A DNA stretch of 64,000 nucleotides, from assembly GCF_019200975.1 (NCBI RefSeq), contig NZ_JAHTMR010000001.1, positions 761,400 to 825,399 on the forward strand, in the 5' to 3' direction. The position numbers were made by a program, and so were the translations under genes. The notes under the pieces are model-generated. The model had not been told where the DNA came from, searched no databases, and worked only from the letters and a program-made list of their open reading frames with translations. Positions 26,769-35,813 of this stretch are shown here, one piece after another. This stretch comes from Pseudomonas sp. PD9R. Its GTDB lineage: Bacteria > Pseudomonadota > Gammaproteobacteria > Pseudomonadales > Pseudomonadaceae. The number at the start of each line of letters is the position of its first letter. Within the stretch, counting starts at the first letter, position 1.

Positions 26769-27170
26769 TCAGGCAACGGTGTTGCCTTGCAGACGGTCCG
26801 AGCCATCGGCGGCGACGGTGTTGCCTTGCAGACGGTCCGAGCCATCGGCGGCGACGGTGTTGCCTTGCAGACGGTCCGAGCCATCGGCGGCAACGGTGTT
26901 GCCTTGCAGACGGTCCGAGCCATCGGCGGCGACGGTGTTGCCTTGCAGACGGTCGGAACCATCGGCAGCGACGCGGTTTTCGATCAGGCGGTCGGAGCCA
27001 CCTTCGGCCACACGATTCTGGATCAGGCGATCCGAACCACCTTCAGCTACGCGACTTTCAATCAGACGATCCGAGCCGCCTTCAGCGACGACAGGCTGAG
27101 CAGAGGTAGCGGCGAAAGCGTTCACTGCGAAGATCGAGAAAGCGATGCTGAGGATGGTCTGGCGTTTCAT
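26769..27170 (-). CDS. secreted protein of eight 13-residue repeats
   Basis: 133 residues from ATG 27170 (MKRQTILSIAFSIFAVNAFA is a clear signal peptide). The mature protein is almost only tandem 13-mers: three of type VAEGGSDRLIESR (with small changes) and then five identical VAADGSDRLQGNT, ending in VA. The frame upstream of 27170 is promoter. Pseudomonad genomes hold similar short proteins sometimes labelled phage infection protein, a name without good support. The repeats are acidic-basic alternating, without cysteine, and probably disordered or a shallow repeat fold in the periplasm or outside the cell. Function unknown. Confidence 0.85.
   Translation of the reverse strand: MKRQTILSIAFSIFAVNAFAATSAQPVVAEGGSDRLIESRVAEGGSDRLIQNRVAEGGSDRLIENRVAADGSDRLQGNTVAADGSDRLQGNTVAADGSDRLQGNTVAADGSDRLQGNTVAADGSDRLQGNTVA
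26778..27089. repeat. 39-bp tandem repeats inside a coding region
   Basis: Eight in-frame 39-base units: five nearly identical ones at 26778-26972 (differences of one or two bases) and three more diverged ones at 26973-27089. The near identity at DNA level of the five units, including synonymous sites, points to recent duplication and likely copy-number change. Confidence 0.9.
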
Positions 27171-27298
27171 GATCGTGTGCTCCGGGGTGTTATTGGTTGG
27201 TATGGAGCTGATGTTACGCCGCACAATTTTTAAGAGAACTTCATTGAGTTGATGGTGACTATTGACGTAGTCAATGGTTGCGCGCTGAGCTGCTTTTT

Positions 27299-27390
27299 GT
27301 AGGAGCAAAGCTTGCTCGCGAAGAGGTCGTTATATTCAGCATTGATGTCAGCTGATGCGACGCCATCGCGAGCAAGCTCTGCTCCTACAG
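27299..27390. repeat. type 2 inverted pair (GAGCAAGCTCGCG)
   Basis: GTAGGAGCAAAGCTTGCTCG, about 40 bases of unrelated sequence, then CGAGCAAGCTCTGCTCCTAC. It separates the repeat protein promoter from the response regulator stop. Confidence 0.85.
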
Positions 27391-27407
27391 GGGGTGATGT
27401 GGTTTTT

Positions 27408-28040
27408 TTAGCGGGAGATGATCCCGTGATCAATCGCGTATTTGACCAGTGCCGCCGGTTTGTCGATGTTGAGTTTGCGGCGGATGCTCAGCCGATGGGT
27501 TTCTACGGTGCGCACGCTGATGTCCAATTCCCGGGCCATTTCCTTGTTGTTCAGCCCTTGGGCCATTTTGTACAGCACCTGGCTCTCGCGAGGTGTCAGC
27601 TCGTTGTCGGTGCTTTTATCGGCAACCAACCGTTGGGCGATTTCAGCGCTATAGAACGTTCCGCCGCTGGTAATGGCCTCAATCGCCGCGATGATCTCCC
27701 GTGACGGCGCGTTCTTCAGCACGTAGCCGCTGGCACCGGAACGCACCGATTCACTCACGTACTCATAGTTATCGTACATGCTCAGCACCAGCACCTTGAG
27801 CGATGGGTATTGGCTGCGCAGCACCCGGGTCAGCTCAAGGCCATTCATGTCCCGCAAGCTGATGTCGACCAGCAGCAGATCCGGATGACAGCGCCCGACC
27901 ATCTCGATCGCCTCGGCACCACTTTCGGCTTCGCCCACCACTTCCAGGGGGGCCATGACAGACAGCAAAGCCTTGATGCCGTCGCGGACCAGCGAGTGAT
28001 CGTCAACCAGGGCGACGCGGATCGGGGAGGGCAGGTTCAT
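27408..28040 (-). CDS. NarL/FixJ-type response regulator
   Basis: 210 residues from ATG 28040 (MNLPSPIRVALVDDH); a GTG at 28052 is also possible. Receiver domain with acidic pocket Asp13-Asp14, phosphorylation site Asp59 (LLLVDISLRDMNG), and Lys near 109 (YVLKNAP). C-terminal LuxR-type helix-turn-helix: LTPRESQVLYKMAQGLNNKE, then DISVRTVETHRLSIRRKLN. It is encoded 31 bases after the histidine kinase gene on the same strand and divergent from cstA, so control of cstA is likely, through the TACGTA boxes at 29608-29640. Confidence 0.93.
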   Translation of the reverse strand: MNLPSPIRVALVDDHSLVRDGIKALLSVMAPLEVVGEAESGAEAIEMVGRCHPDLLLVDISLRDMNGLELTRVLRSQYPSLKVLVLSMYDNYEYVSESVRSGASGYVLKNAPSREIIAAIEAITSGGTFYSAEIAQRLVADKSTDNELTPRESQVLYKMAQGLNNKEMARELDISVRTVETHRLSIRRKLNIDKPAALVKYAIDHGIISR

Positions 28041-28071
28041 CGGGGCAATCACTCTTGTTGTTTAGGCGCAG

Positions 28072-29433
28072 TCAGCGTTTGCTGCCGGCTGGTTTCATCG
28101 GCAGCAGAACGTCCAGCTCACTTCTTCCCGGCATCGAGATCAGGTCAAAGCGGCCGCCAAAATGTTCGACGCGTTCGCGGATATTACGCAGGCCAATGCC
28201 GGCATGCCGACGTTCTACCTGGGTGACATTGAAACCGATGCCGTCATCGACCACCGTCAGCCGTACGTTGTCTTCAGAACCGTGCAGGGTAATGCAAACG
28301 TTCCTGGCCTGGGCATGGCGTTCGATGTTGGTCAGGCCTTCCTGCACGATACGGAACAGCGAAACCGCTGCGCCATCGACCAAGTGACAGTCGAATTCAT
28401 TGTCGTCGTAGGTCACCGAAAGCCCGCTGCGTTGTTCGAATTCCGCCGCCAGTTGGCCAATCGCCGCCGGCAAACCCAGCGTATCGAGCAGTGACGAACG
28501 CAGGTCATGGGAAAGGCTGCGCACCTCGCCAATCGCTTCGCCCAGGCGCTCGGTAGCGTCTCTTAAAATGCCCAGGCCCTTGTCTTGCCCGTTCTCCAGC
28601 ACGTGGCTGGCCAACTCGAATTGAAACTTGATCGACACCAGCACCTGGCTGATGCCGTCATGCAACTCGCGGGACACCCGTGACCGTTCTTCCTCCTGCA
28701 GGCTGACGATCCGCTGAGTCAGGCGCTGCAGTTTTTTGTCCGCCAAACGATGCTCGCTGACGTTCAGGGTCATGCCGGTGGCAAACACAAACAACACCGC
28801 CACCAAGGCGACCACGGCAATCGCCATCATGGTTTTGCGGATGCCCATGGCGACTTCGGCGCGGGCTTGTTGGGTGGCGCGCTCAACGTCTTCGAGGTAA
28901 ATGCCGGTGCCGAGCATCCAGCCCCAGCGATCGAGCATCACCACATAGGCGAGCTTGTCGGTGACCTGGCCGGAAGAAGGTTTGTTCCAGGCGTAGCGTT
29001 GGAAACCCTCCCCGGACTGCGCGCTTTTCAGTAATGCCTGGATCACTGGCAGACCGTGCGGGTCTTTCATGTCCCACAGGTATTTGCCCACCAGCTCCGA
29101 CTGCCGAGCGTGCATCAGGCTACGGCCCTGATTGTCGTAGACGAAGAAGTAACCGTTGATGCCAAAGCTGAGCTTGCGCAGTTCTTCGAGCACTTGCTGC
29201 TGGGCGTGCGCGTCACCGTGGCCGTCGTCGTACAGCGGGGCGATCAGGCTTTGCGCCATCTCCACGTAGTTTTTCAGTTCCGCGCGCTTGCTCGCCAGAA
29301 TGCTGTCTTCGATCAACTGCGCCTGTTGATCACCCAGCTGACGGTTGAGGGAAATCACCAGCGCGCAGATGACGGCAATAGCCAGCACCAGCGGCAGAAT
29401 TCCGAGCGCGACGATTTTGTGTTTGAGCTGCAT
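28072..29433 (-). CDS. HisKA_3 sensor histidine kinase with periplasmic Cache domain
   Basis: 453 residues from ATG 29433, which has AGGAG five bases upstream. Layout: membrane segment about 8-29; single Cache domain about 38-190 with GYFFVYDNQGRSLMHARQ and WGWMLGTGIYLEDV; second membrane segment about 200-222; HisKA_3 dimerisation with His258 in SRELHDGISQVL; then a HATPase with LFRIVQEGLTNIERHA and the G boxes VDDGIGF and GIGLRNIRERV. Cache domains of this type bind small carboxylates such as acetate or pyruvate. The neighbouring cstA encodes a pyruvate/peptide-type transporter, so the sensor may detect its substrate. Confidence 0.93.
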   Translation of the reverse strand: MQLKHKIVALGILPLVLAIAVICALVISLNRQLGDQQAQLIEDSILASKRAELKNYVEMAQSLIAPLYDDGHGDAHAQQQVLEELRKLSFGINGYFFVYDNQGRSLMHARQSELVGKYLWDMKDPHGLPVIQALLKSAQSGEGFQRYAWNKPSSGQVTDKLAYVVMLDRWGWMLGTGIYLEDVERATQQARAEVAMGIRKTMMAIAVVALVAVLFVFATGMTLNVSEHRLADKKLQRLTQRIVSLQEEERSRVSRELHDGISQVLVSIKFQFELASHVLENGQDKGLGILRDATERLGEAIGEVRSLSHDLRSSLLDTLGLPAAIGQLAAEFEQRSGLSVTYDDNEFDCHLVDGAAVSLFRIVQEGLTNIERHAQARNVCITLHGSEDNVRLTVVDDGIGFNVTQVERRHAGIGLRNIRERVEHFGGRFDLISMPGRSELDVLLPMKPAGSKR

Positions 29434-29523
29434 GTGGACTCCTGCCCGCGCCAAGGCCCGGCATCATATGCCAAAGATACGCCCGGCCAGTAGCGCTGCT
29501 GGACGGAATGACCGGCGGCCGCA

Positions 29524-29561
29524 GATCGCAACTGAATGCGCAGGGCAGCTCCTACAGGGGG
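29524..29561. repeat. degenerate half REP, type 1
   Basis: GATCGCA ... GGCAGCTCCTACAGGGGG is a decayed single copy in the gap between the kinase gene and cstA; no partner copy is present. Confidence 0.6.
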
Positions 29562-29607
29562 CGTGTCGCTGGTGAATTTCGTGGGCCAACCGCGAGAGCG
29601 GACTCAT

Positions 29608-29640
29608 CTACGTAGAACTACGTAGAAACCTCGTACGTAG
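29608..29640. promoter_or_regulatory. tandem CTACGTAG palindromes, likely response-regulator operator
   Basis: CTACGTAG occurs at 29608-29615 and 29618-29625, and TACGTA again at 29634-29639: centres 10 and 15 bases apart, so on one face or near it of the DNA helix. They lie about 115-145 bases upstream of the cstA start, between cstA and the divergent two-component genes. NarL-type regulators bind such short palindromic pairs. Confidence 0.6.
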
Positions 29641-29752
29641 TAACGCGGATTTATTTGTGGACAGCATGCGGGGATATTGGGCCAGCTCCGCACAGCGGAC
29701 ACAATTATAAAAATTACCGCCGCAGTCACTGGCTGTCGGCAGGAGACCCTCT

Positions 29753-31810
29753 ATGCCCCGTCTGGCTAAACACCTCGCCTGGTTTGCCGTGGCCGTCCTT
29801 GGAGCTTTTGCGCTGAGTGTCGTGGCCCTGCGCCGCGGCGAAGCGATCAACGCCCTCTGGATCGTAGTCGCCGCAGTCGCTATCTACCTGGTTGCCTACC
29901 GCTACTACAGCCTGTTCATCGCCAATAAAGTGATGGAACTCGACCCCAATCGTGCCACTCCCGCTGTGCTCAACAACGATGGTCTGGACTACGTACCGAC
30001 CAACAAACACGTACTGTTTGGCCACCACTTCGCGGCGATCGCCGGCGCGGGGCCTTTGGTCGGTCCGGTACTGGCGGCGCAGATGGGCTACCTGCCCGGT
30101 ACGCTGTGGCTGATCGCCGGCGTCGTGCTGGCCGGTGCGGTTCAGGACTTCATGGTCCTGTTCATGTCCACCCGCCGCAACGGTCGTTCACTGGGTGACA
30201 TGGTTCGCGAAGAAATGGGCCGCATCCCCGGCACCATCGCGCTGTTCGGTTGCTTCCTGATCATGATCATCATCCTCGCGGTGCTGGCGCTGATCGTGGT
30301 CAAAGCTCTGGCGGATAGCCCGTGGGGCATGTTCACGGTGATGGCGACCATCCCGATCGCGATGTTCATGGGCATTTACATGCGCTACATCCGCCCGGGC
30401 CGCATCGGGGAAATCTCCGTCGTGGGTGTGCTGTTGTTGCTGGGTTCGATCTGGCTGGGCGGGCAGATTGCTGCTGATCCGGTCTGGGCCAAGGCCTTTA
30501 CGTTCACTGGGATCCAGATCACCTGGATGCTGATCGGCTACGGTTTCGTCGCCGCGGTATTGCCGGTGTGGCTGATCCTGGCGCCGCGTGACTACCTGTC
30601 GACCTTCCTGAAGATCGGCACCATCGTCGCCCTGGCGATTGGCATCCTGATCACCATGCCCGAGCTGAAAATGCCGGCCCTCACCCAATTCATCGACGGC
30701 ACGGGGCCGGTGTGGAAGGGCGGTCTGTTCCCGTTCCTGTTCATCACCATCGCCTGCGGCGCGGTGTCCGGTTTCCACGCACTGATCGCTTCCGGCACCA
30801 CACCAAAGCTGTTGGCCAGTGAAGGTCATGCCCGCTACATCGGTTACGGCGGCATGCTGATGGAATCGTTCGTGGCAATCATGGCCATGGTTGCTGCGTC
30901 GGTCATCGATCCGGGCGTGTATTTCGCCATGAACAGCCCGGCAGCCGTGGTCGGCGCTGATGCTGTTTCCGTTGCTCAAACCGTCAGCAGCTGGGGCTTT
31001 GCGATTACTCCGGAAGCCCTGCAAGCCGTGGCCCATGACATCGGCGAAACCACCATCCTGGCCCGAGCCGGCGGTGCGCCGACCCTGGCGGTCGGTATCG
31101 CGCAGATCCTGCATCACGTCCTGCCGGGTGAAAACACCATGGCGTTCTGGTACCACTTCGCGATCCTGTTCGAAGCGTTGTTCATCCTCACTGCTGTGGA
31201 CGCCGGCACACGTGCCGGCCGGTTCATGCTGCAAGACTTGCTTGGCTCGTTCGTCCCAGCGTTGCGCCGTACGGATTCCTGGCCTGCCAACCTGATCGCG
31301 ACTGCTGGTTGCGTGGCGATGTGGGGTTACTTGCTGTACCAGGGCGTGATTGATCCATTGGGTGGCATCAACACCTTGTGGCCGCTGTTCGGTATCTCCA
31401 ACCAGATGCTGGCCGGTATCGCGCTGATGTTGGCGACCGTTGTACTGATCAAAATGAAACGTCAACGCTATGTGTGGGTGACCATGCTGCCAGCCATTTG
31501 GCTGTTGATCTGCACCGTTACCGCAGGCTTCATCAAGCTGTTCGATGCCAACCCGGCCATCGGTTTCCTGGCCCTGGCCAAGAAGTACAGCGATGCACTG
31601 GCCAACGGTCAGGTGCTGGCCCCAGCCAAGAGCATTGAGCAGATGCAGCACGTGATCTACAACGCCTACACCAACGCTACGTTGACCGCGCTGTTCCTGT
31701 TCGTGGTGTTCAGCATCCTGTTCTTTGCGCTCAAGGTCGGTGTCGCGGCGTGGGGCACCAAGGAACGCACGGATAAAGAAGCGCCATTCCAGGCATTGCC
31801 AGAGGCCTGA
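29753..31810 (+). CDS. cstA: CstA family carbon-starvation protein (pyruvate/peptide transporter)
   Basis: 685 residues with about 16 hydrophobic segments and the N-terminal CstA signature: [40 protein letters not shown]. coli homologues CstA and BtsT take up pyruvate with protons, and peptides have also been proposed. A HisKA_3/NarL system is encoded divergently, in parallel with BtsSR and YpdAB control in E. coli although of another family. ATG 29753 has AGGAG seven bases upstream. A YbdD-type gene follows after two bases, the usual partner. Confidence 0.94.
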   Translation: MPRLAKHLAWFAVAVLGAFALSVVALRRGEAINALWIVVAAVAIYLVAYRYYSLFIANKVMELDPNRATPAVLNNDGLDYVPTNKHVLFGHHFAAIAGAGPLVGPVLAAQMGYLPGTLWLIAGVVLAGAVQDFMVLFMSTRRNGRSLGDMVREEMGRIPGTIALFGCFLIMIIILAVLALIVVKALADSPWGMFTVMATIPIAMFMGIYMRYIRPGRIGEISVVGVLLLLGSIWLGGQIAADPVWAKAFTFTGIQITWMLIGYGFVAAVLPVWLILAPRDYLSTFLKIGTIVALAIGILITMPELKMPALTQFIDGTGPVWKGGLFPFLFITIACGAVSGFHALIASGTTPKLLASEGHARYIGYGGMLMESFVAIMAMVAASVIDPGVYFAMNSPAAVVGADAVSVAQTVSSWGFAITPEALQAVAHDIGETTILARAGGAPTLAVGIAQILHHVLPGENTMAFWYHFAILFEALFILTAVDAGTRAGRFMLQDLLGSFVPALRRTDSWPANLIATAGCVAMWGYLLYQGVIDPLGGINTLWPLFGISNQMLAGIALMLATVVLIKMKRQRYVWVTMLPAIWLLICTVTAGFIKLFDANPAIGFLALAKKYSDALANGQVLAPAKSIEQMQHVIYNAYTNATLTALFLFVVFSILFFALKVGVAAWGTKERTDKEAPFQALPEA

Positions 31811-31812
31811 AC

Positions 31813-32010
31813 ATGTTCAATGACCTGAGTCGTCTCGGTAAATACCTCGGTCAGGCCGCGCGCCTGATGGTAGGCATGCCCGACTACGACAATTACGTCG
31901 AGCACATGCAAACCAAACACCCGGACAAACCGCTGATGGACTACGAGGCGTTCTTCCGCGAACGCCAGGAAGCCCGTTACGGCAGCAAGGCTGGGCCGAA
32001 GTGTTGTTGA
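31813..32010 (+). CDS. YbdD/YjiX family small protein
   Basis: 65 residues. Typical family sequence: [20 protein letters not shown], then [20 protein letters not shown] and [19 protein letters not shown] with a C-terminal Cys pair. These proteins are almost always encoded right after CstA/BtsT genes and are needed for, or tune, pyruvate transport in enterobacteria. Starts two bases after the cstA stop, thus translationally linked. Confidence 0.93.
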   Translation: MFNDLSRLGKYLGQAARLMVGMPDYDNYVEHMQTKHPDKPLMDYEAFFRERQEARYGSKAGPKCC

Positions 32011-32017
32011 GTGAATA

Positions 32018-32048
32018 AAAAAACCCGGCTGAAATAGCCGGGTTTTTT
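32018..32048 (+). terminator. cstA-ybdD terminator
   Basis: AAAAAACCCGGCT, loop GAAAT, AGCCGGGTTTTTT, eight bases after the ybdD stop. Confidence 0.92.
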
Positions 32049-32152
32049 ATTGGGCGTAGAACTGCGCCGCTGTTTTTCGTTGCAACTGGCGCTTTCTGCT
32101 GCAATCGGTGTACCTCTACAGTTACACGCAGATCCTCACGGAACATCAGGTC

Positions 32153-33058
32153 ATGTACAGCTCGTTGAAAACACCGGGCAGCGTTCGCCGGTTGCATGAC
32201 CAGATCTACGCCGGCGAGGTCCTTCACTTGACTGATTTGCCGCCGGTGTCAGCGCTGGTGGAGTTCACCCGTGCGTTTGTGGAAGACGCGCTGCATCCCT
32301 GGGCACCGCAAGAGATCCATCGCCACTTGAGTCACAGCGAGCAGGCCAACCGTTTTTCCCAATGTCAGAACGCCTTCGCCAGTTCTGCCGAGGCCCGACA
32401 GCGTTGGCAGGCTATCATCGAAAGCCTGGGGATTGCCGTGGATGACCTGGCGTGCGATCGCTTACACCTGCGCTTTCAGCCACACCGCGAGCCGCAACAG
32501 GTCGCACCGCGGGCCCGGACCACGGCCACCATCGCCTTTCACCGCGATACCTGGGGTTCGAATATCTATGCGCAGACCAACTGGTGGGCGCCGATCTATC
32601 CGATCACGGCAGGGCGGACCTTTGCCTTGTATCCGGATCTTTGGCAGCGGGCGTTGCTTAATTCCAGCGTCGATTTCGACATGCGCGCGATCCTGCAGCG
32701 CTCGCATCGGGACGGTCGTAATGCAGTGGATGCCGATGAGGCGATCCCGCATCTGTTGGAAGCGATTGAGCCGGAACGGGGCGTGGCCGTTGAGATCGAG
32801 CCAGGCAGTTTGATTGCCTTTTCCGGGGCGCATGCCCATGCCGGCGTCGGCAACAGCACCGGGCTGACGCGTATTTCCTTCGAAACCCGATCCATTTTGA
32901 TCAATGACCTGCCGGGTGGATTGGGCGCGTTCAACGTCGATGGTCATGCGCCGTGGATGACACCAGGTTTGTTTCGCCGGATGAGCGATGGCAAACGCCT
33001 GAACGAGATTCTGGGTTTTGGGTTTATCGAACCCTATCGACGGCCAGAAAGCTGCTAG
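32153..33058 (+). CDS. probable Fe(II)/2-oxoglutarate dioxygenase-like protein
   Basis: 301 residues from ATG 32153 (MYSSLKTPGSVRRLHD); a GTG at 32108 is also open and neither has a strong ribosome site. The pattern FHRDTWGSN (His130, Asp132), then HAHAG (His227/His229) followed 11-13 residues later by Arg240 in GLTRISFETRS, is the HxD...H...R facial triad and oxoglutarate contact of Fe(II) dioxygenases in a jelly-roll fold. No substrate can be named. Standing alone between two terminators/promoters, with a diguanylate cyclase next, it has no pathway context. The call rests on motif spacing. Confidence 0.55.
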   Translation: MYSSLKTPGSVRRLHDQIYAGEVLHLTDLPPVSALVEFTRAFVEDALHPWAPQEIHRHLSHSEQANRFSQCQNAFASSAEARQRWQAIIESLGIAVDDLACDRLHLRFQPHREPQQVAPRARTTATIAFHRDTWGSNIYAQTNWWAPIYPITAGRTFALYPDLWQRALLNSSVDFDMRAILQRSHRDGRNAVDADEAIPHLLEAIEPERGVAVEIEPGSLIAFSGAHAHAGVGNSTGLTRISFETRSILINDLPGGLGAFNVDGHAPWMTPGLFRRMSDGKRLNEILGFGFIEPYRRPESC

Positions 33059-33139
33059 TTTTGGATAGCCGTTTGTCGGGCGTATCGGTATGCTCCACGG
33101 ACTGCCAGAATGCCAATGATAAACAACCACAGTGATGCT

Positions 33140-34207
33140 ATGAGCCAATCAGAATCGCGTGCGAATGTTCTAGCGTTGTATCCGGAAGACTCCCGCGAAG
33201 CGGCGGCGTTGCTCAAGCAAGCCGTACCCCTGATGGTTCGCCACAATATTCCGCCCAATCCTGTGCATTACGCGCTCTGGTACACCTACAGCAAAGGCCA
33301 GGATCCGGAGCTCAATCGACACCTGGATCGGGTGGTCAGGGACTTCGACGGTTGCCCGCCTGAATCCGCGACCAAGCTGTTTCGCGAATACATTATTCGT
33401 GACGAACTGGCCGATGTCCGCGCGGAGCAGCAACAGGTCATCAGTCTGGTGGATGGCATGGAACGCGATGTTTCACGCAGCGTAAAGGGCAGCCTCAACT
33501 TTCAGAACCGTCTAGGGCAGTGCCTGGAGATGTTCGATGAGCCGGTCAGCGATCGTCTGCCGGGTATCTTGAGTGAGCTGCAGCAGAGCACCCGCTTGAT
33601 GCAGAGTCAGCAGGAGCACTTCCTCACCCAGTTGCAGTCCGCGCAAACCGAGATCAAAAGCCTGCGGGACAAACTCGAACGTGCGCAACTGGCCGCGACC
33701 CTGGACGGCCTGACCGAGCTGCTCAACCGGTCGGCCTTCACCCGCTTGCTGGAGCAGGCGTTAAGCAAGACTTCCAATGGCGTGGCGCTGGTCATGCTGG
33801 ATATCGACCACTTCAAGCAATTCAATGATCAGTACGGCCATCCGCTGGGCGACCGGGTGCTTCAGCATGTTGGTCAGGTATTGCGCGGCGCGCTTCCAGC
33901 CAAAGCTTTTGCGGCGCGCTACGGCGGTGAGGAATTCTGCGTGGTGCTCGAAGAGTGCGCCGACCTCAACAGTGCCCGTGCCTTTGCCGAGCAACTGCGG
34001 CTGAAAGTCCAGTCATTGCGGATCAAGGCACGTGGCACCGACACCGTGCTGGACACCATCACCGCGTCCTTCGGTGTTGCCTTCGCTGAACCGGGTGACA
34101 ATCTGGAAAGCCTGCTGACCCGCGCCGATGACGGGTTGTACGAGGCCAAGCGCAATGGCCGTAATCAGGTGCATGCGATGCAAAAAGACCCGGCATTGGC
34201 GCTGTAA
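33140..34207 (+). CDS. GGDEF diguanylate cyclase, cytoplasmic, no inhibitory site
   Basis: 355 residues from ATG 33140 (MSQSESRANVLALYPEDS); an ATG at 33110 is also possible. The first 170 residues are helical, with a coiled coil (about 130-185) leading into the GGDEF domain, and no membrane segment, so cytoplasmic. The active site is RYGGEEF (GGEEF 262-266) with LDIDHFKQFNDQYGHPLGD upstream, so it should make cyclic di-GMP from GTP. The RxxD product-inhibition site expected just upstream reads PAKA, so feedback inhibition through it is lost. Single gene. Confidence 0.9.
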   Translation: MSQSESRANVLALYPEDSREAAALLKQAVPLMVRHNIPPNPVHYALWYTYSKGQDPELNRHLDRVVRDFDGCPPESATKLFREYIIRDELADVRAEQQQVISLVDGMERDVSRSVKGSLNFQNRLGQCLEMFDEPVSDRLPGILSELQQSTRLMQSQQEHFLTQLQSAQTEIKSLRDKLERAQLAATLDGLTELLNRSAFTRLLEQALSKTSNGVALVMLDIDHFKQFNDQYGHPLGDRVLQHVGQVLRGALPAKAFAARYGGEEFCVVLEECADLNSARAFAEQLRLKVQSLRIKARGTDTVLDTITASFGVAFAEPGDNLESLLTRADDGLYEAKRNGRNQVHAMQKDPALAL

Positions 34208-34232
34208 ATTGCTTCAATGCCGGGCAGTTTTT
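34189..34232. terminator. terminator overlapping the end of the cyclase gene
   Basis: CCCGGCATTG (34189-34198) lies inside the last codons of the cyclase gene and pairs with CAATGCCGGG (34215-34224), followed by a T run. It ends the cyclase transcript just before the convergent dehydrogenase gene. Confidence 0.8.
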
Positions 34233-34237
34233 GGCGC

Positions 34238-35803
34238 TTACTGACCGTCCACGCTGCGCGGCACGCCGAGTGGATTGATCTCTCGCAGTGCTTCGGGAAG
34301 CAGCGCATCCGGAAAGCCCTGATAGGAAACCGGGCGCAGGAACCGTTCGATCGAGGTCATGCCCACCGAAGTGAAGCGGCTGTCCGATGACGCCGGAAAC
34401 GGTCCGCCATGAATCGTGGCGAACGAGACTTCCTGAGGATGGGCAAAGGCGTTGACCACGATGCGCCCGGTGCGCCTTTCCAAAATCGGCAGCAAGCGCT
34501 GGGCCAGTTCAAAATCACTTTGTTCAAGGTGCAGGGTAGCGCTGAGCTGGCCGCGCAGAGAGCGGGCGACCGCGAGCATTTCTGCCTCATCCCTGACCTT
34601 CACCAGCAGCGCCGCAGGACCGAATACTTCATGCGCCAGTGCTGTCTCGGTGAGGAAGTGCTGGCCATCAACTTCAAGCAAGGCTGATTGGCCATCCACA
34701 TCCCCGTTGGCGGCCGAACCCTCAACAACAAGTTTTGCCCCGGCATTTTGCAGGTCATCGAGCCCGCGGGTGTAAGACGCATGAATGCCCGGTGTCAGCA
34801 TCGGACGCGCCGGTGCTGCGGCTACGCGTTTGGCCATCGCGGCGCGCAACGCTTCAAAACCAGACCCGTCAATGGCAATCAGGATCGCCGGTTTGAGGCA
34901 GGCTTGGCCGACGTTGACCAACATGCGTTCGACAAAACCATCGCCGATCTGCTCGCCCCGCGTGGCTAGCGCGTGGGGCAGGATGAATGTCGGGTTGATG
35001 CTGGTCATTTCGGTGAATACCGGAATCGGTTCAGGCCGCAATTGCGCACGGCGATAAAGCGCCATGCCGCCTTGTTCCGAGCCGGTGAAAGTCACGGCCT
35101 TGATCAATGGATGATCGACCAGGGCTTCACCGATGGCATTGCCACCGCCACGCACCATCGAAAACACGCCTTCAGGCAAACCGCTGTCTTGCACCGCTTG
35201 GCGGATGGCCCGAGCCTGGATTTCCGACGCGCCTGGATGGGCGTTATGCGCCTTGACGATGACTGTTGCACCCGCCGCCAGCGCCGACGCAGTATCACCA
35301 CCGGCCACTGAGTAACTGATGGGGAAGTTGCTCGCACCAAAAATGGCCACCGGGCCGATGGCGATTTTTTGCAATCGATGGTCCATGCGCGGGCGCGGCT
35401 GACGATCAGGCTGCGCCGGGTCGATGGCCACTTGCAGGAAGCGACCCTTTCGCACCACAGCGGCGAACTGACGGAACTGGGTGGCGGCCTTCGCCGCTTC
35501 GCCTTGAAGCTGCGCCTCAGGCAGCCCTGTTTCCAGTGCGGCCCGTGCAGCCAGCTCCGGGGTTACGGCATCGAGGTTATCGGCAATACGTTCGAGGAAC
35601 GCCGAACGCTGGGCCAGCGAGGTGTGGCTGTATTGGTCAAACGCCTCGTCGGCGAGGTTCGCCGCCCTGTCTACATCGGCGACGCCGCCCAAGGCGAAAT
35701 CCGGTTCGATCAGCTGGTTGGTGGCGGGGTTGAGCGCCTTCATGGTCCCTTCGGTAGCAGGGACTTCGTTGGCACCGATCAGCAGGTTTCCAGTCAGTTT
35801 CAT
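34238..35803 (-). CDS. NADP-type aldehyde dehydrogenase (2,5-dioxovalerate dehydrogenase-like)
   Basis: 521 residues. ALDH fold with Asn159 (FGASNFPISYS), Lys184 (VIVKAHNAHP), Glu265 (FTEMTSINP) and the nucleophile Cys302 (VGQACLKPA). The blocks ATNQLIEPDF and the C-terminal TSVGMTSIERFLRPVSYQG are those of the NADP-dependent branch that includes 2-oxoglutarate-semialdehyde dehydrogenases of pentose, hydroxyproline and aldarate degradation. The family usually has GQFCT around Cys; here GQACL, a small variation. In an operon with a cysteine hydrolase upstream, so the real substrate may arise from that reaction. Confidence 0.9.
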   Translation of the reverse strand: MKLTGNLLIGANEVPATEGTMKALNPATNQLIEPDFALGGVADVDRAANLADEAFDQYSHTSLAQRSAFLERIADNLDAVTPELAARAALETGLPEAQLQGEAAKAATQFRQFAAVVRKGRFLQVAIDPAQPDRQPRPRMDHRLQKIAIGPVAIFGASNFPISYSVAGGDTASALAAGATVIVKAHNAHPGASEIQARAIRQAVQDSGLPEGVFSMVRGGGNAIGEALVDHPLIKAVTFTGSEQGGMALYRRAQLRPEPIPVFTEMTSINPTFILPHALATRGEQIGDGFVERMLVNVGQACLKPAILIAIDGSGFEALRAAMAKRVAAAPARPMLTPGIHASYTRGLDDLQNAGAKLVVEGSAANGDVDGQSALLEVDGQHFLTETALAHEVFGPAALLVKVRDEAEMLAVARSLRGQLSATLHLEQSDFELAQRLLPILERRTGRIVVNAFAHPQEVSFATIHGGPFPASSDSRFTSVGMTSIERFLRPVSYQGFPDALLPEALREINPLGVPRSVDGQ

Positions 35804-35813
35804 GTTGGCTCCC

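Noticed and set aside
26778..26972. CRISPR-like array of 39-bp repeats
   Set aside because: Repeats are contiguous without spacers, in frame, and encode 13-residue units of a secreted protein.
30188..31651. Minus-strand open frame of 487 codons opposite cstA
   Set aside because: Mirror of a membrane-protein gene (very His/Gln/Arg-rich), no start context.
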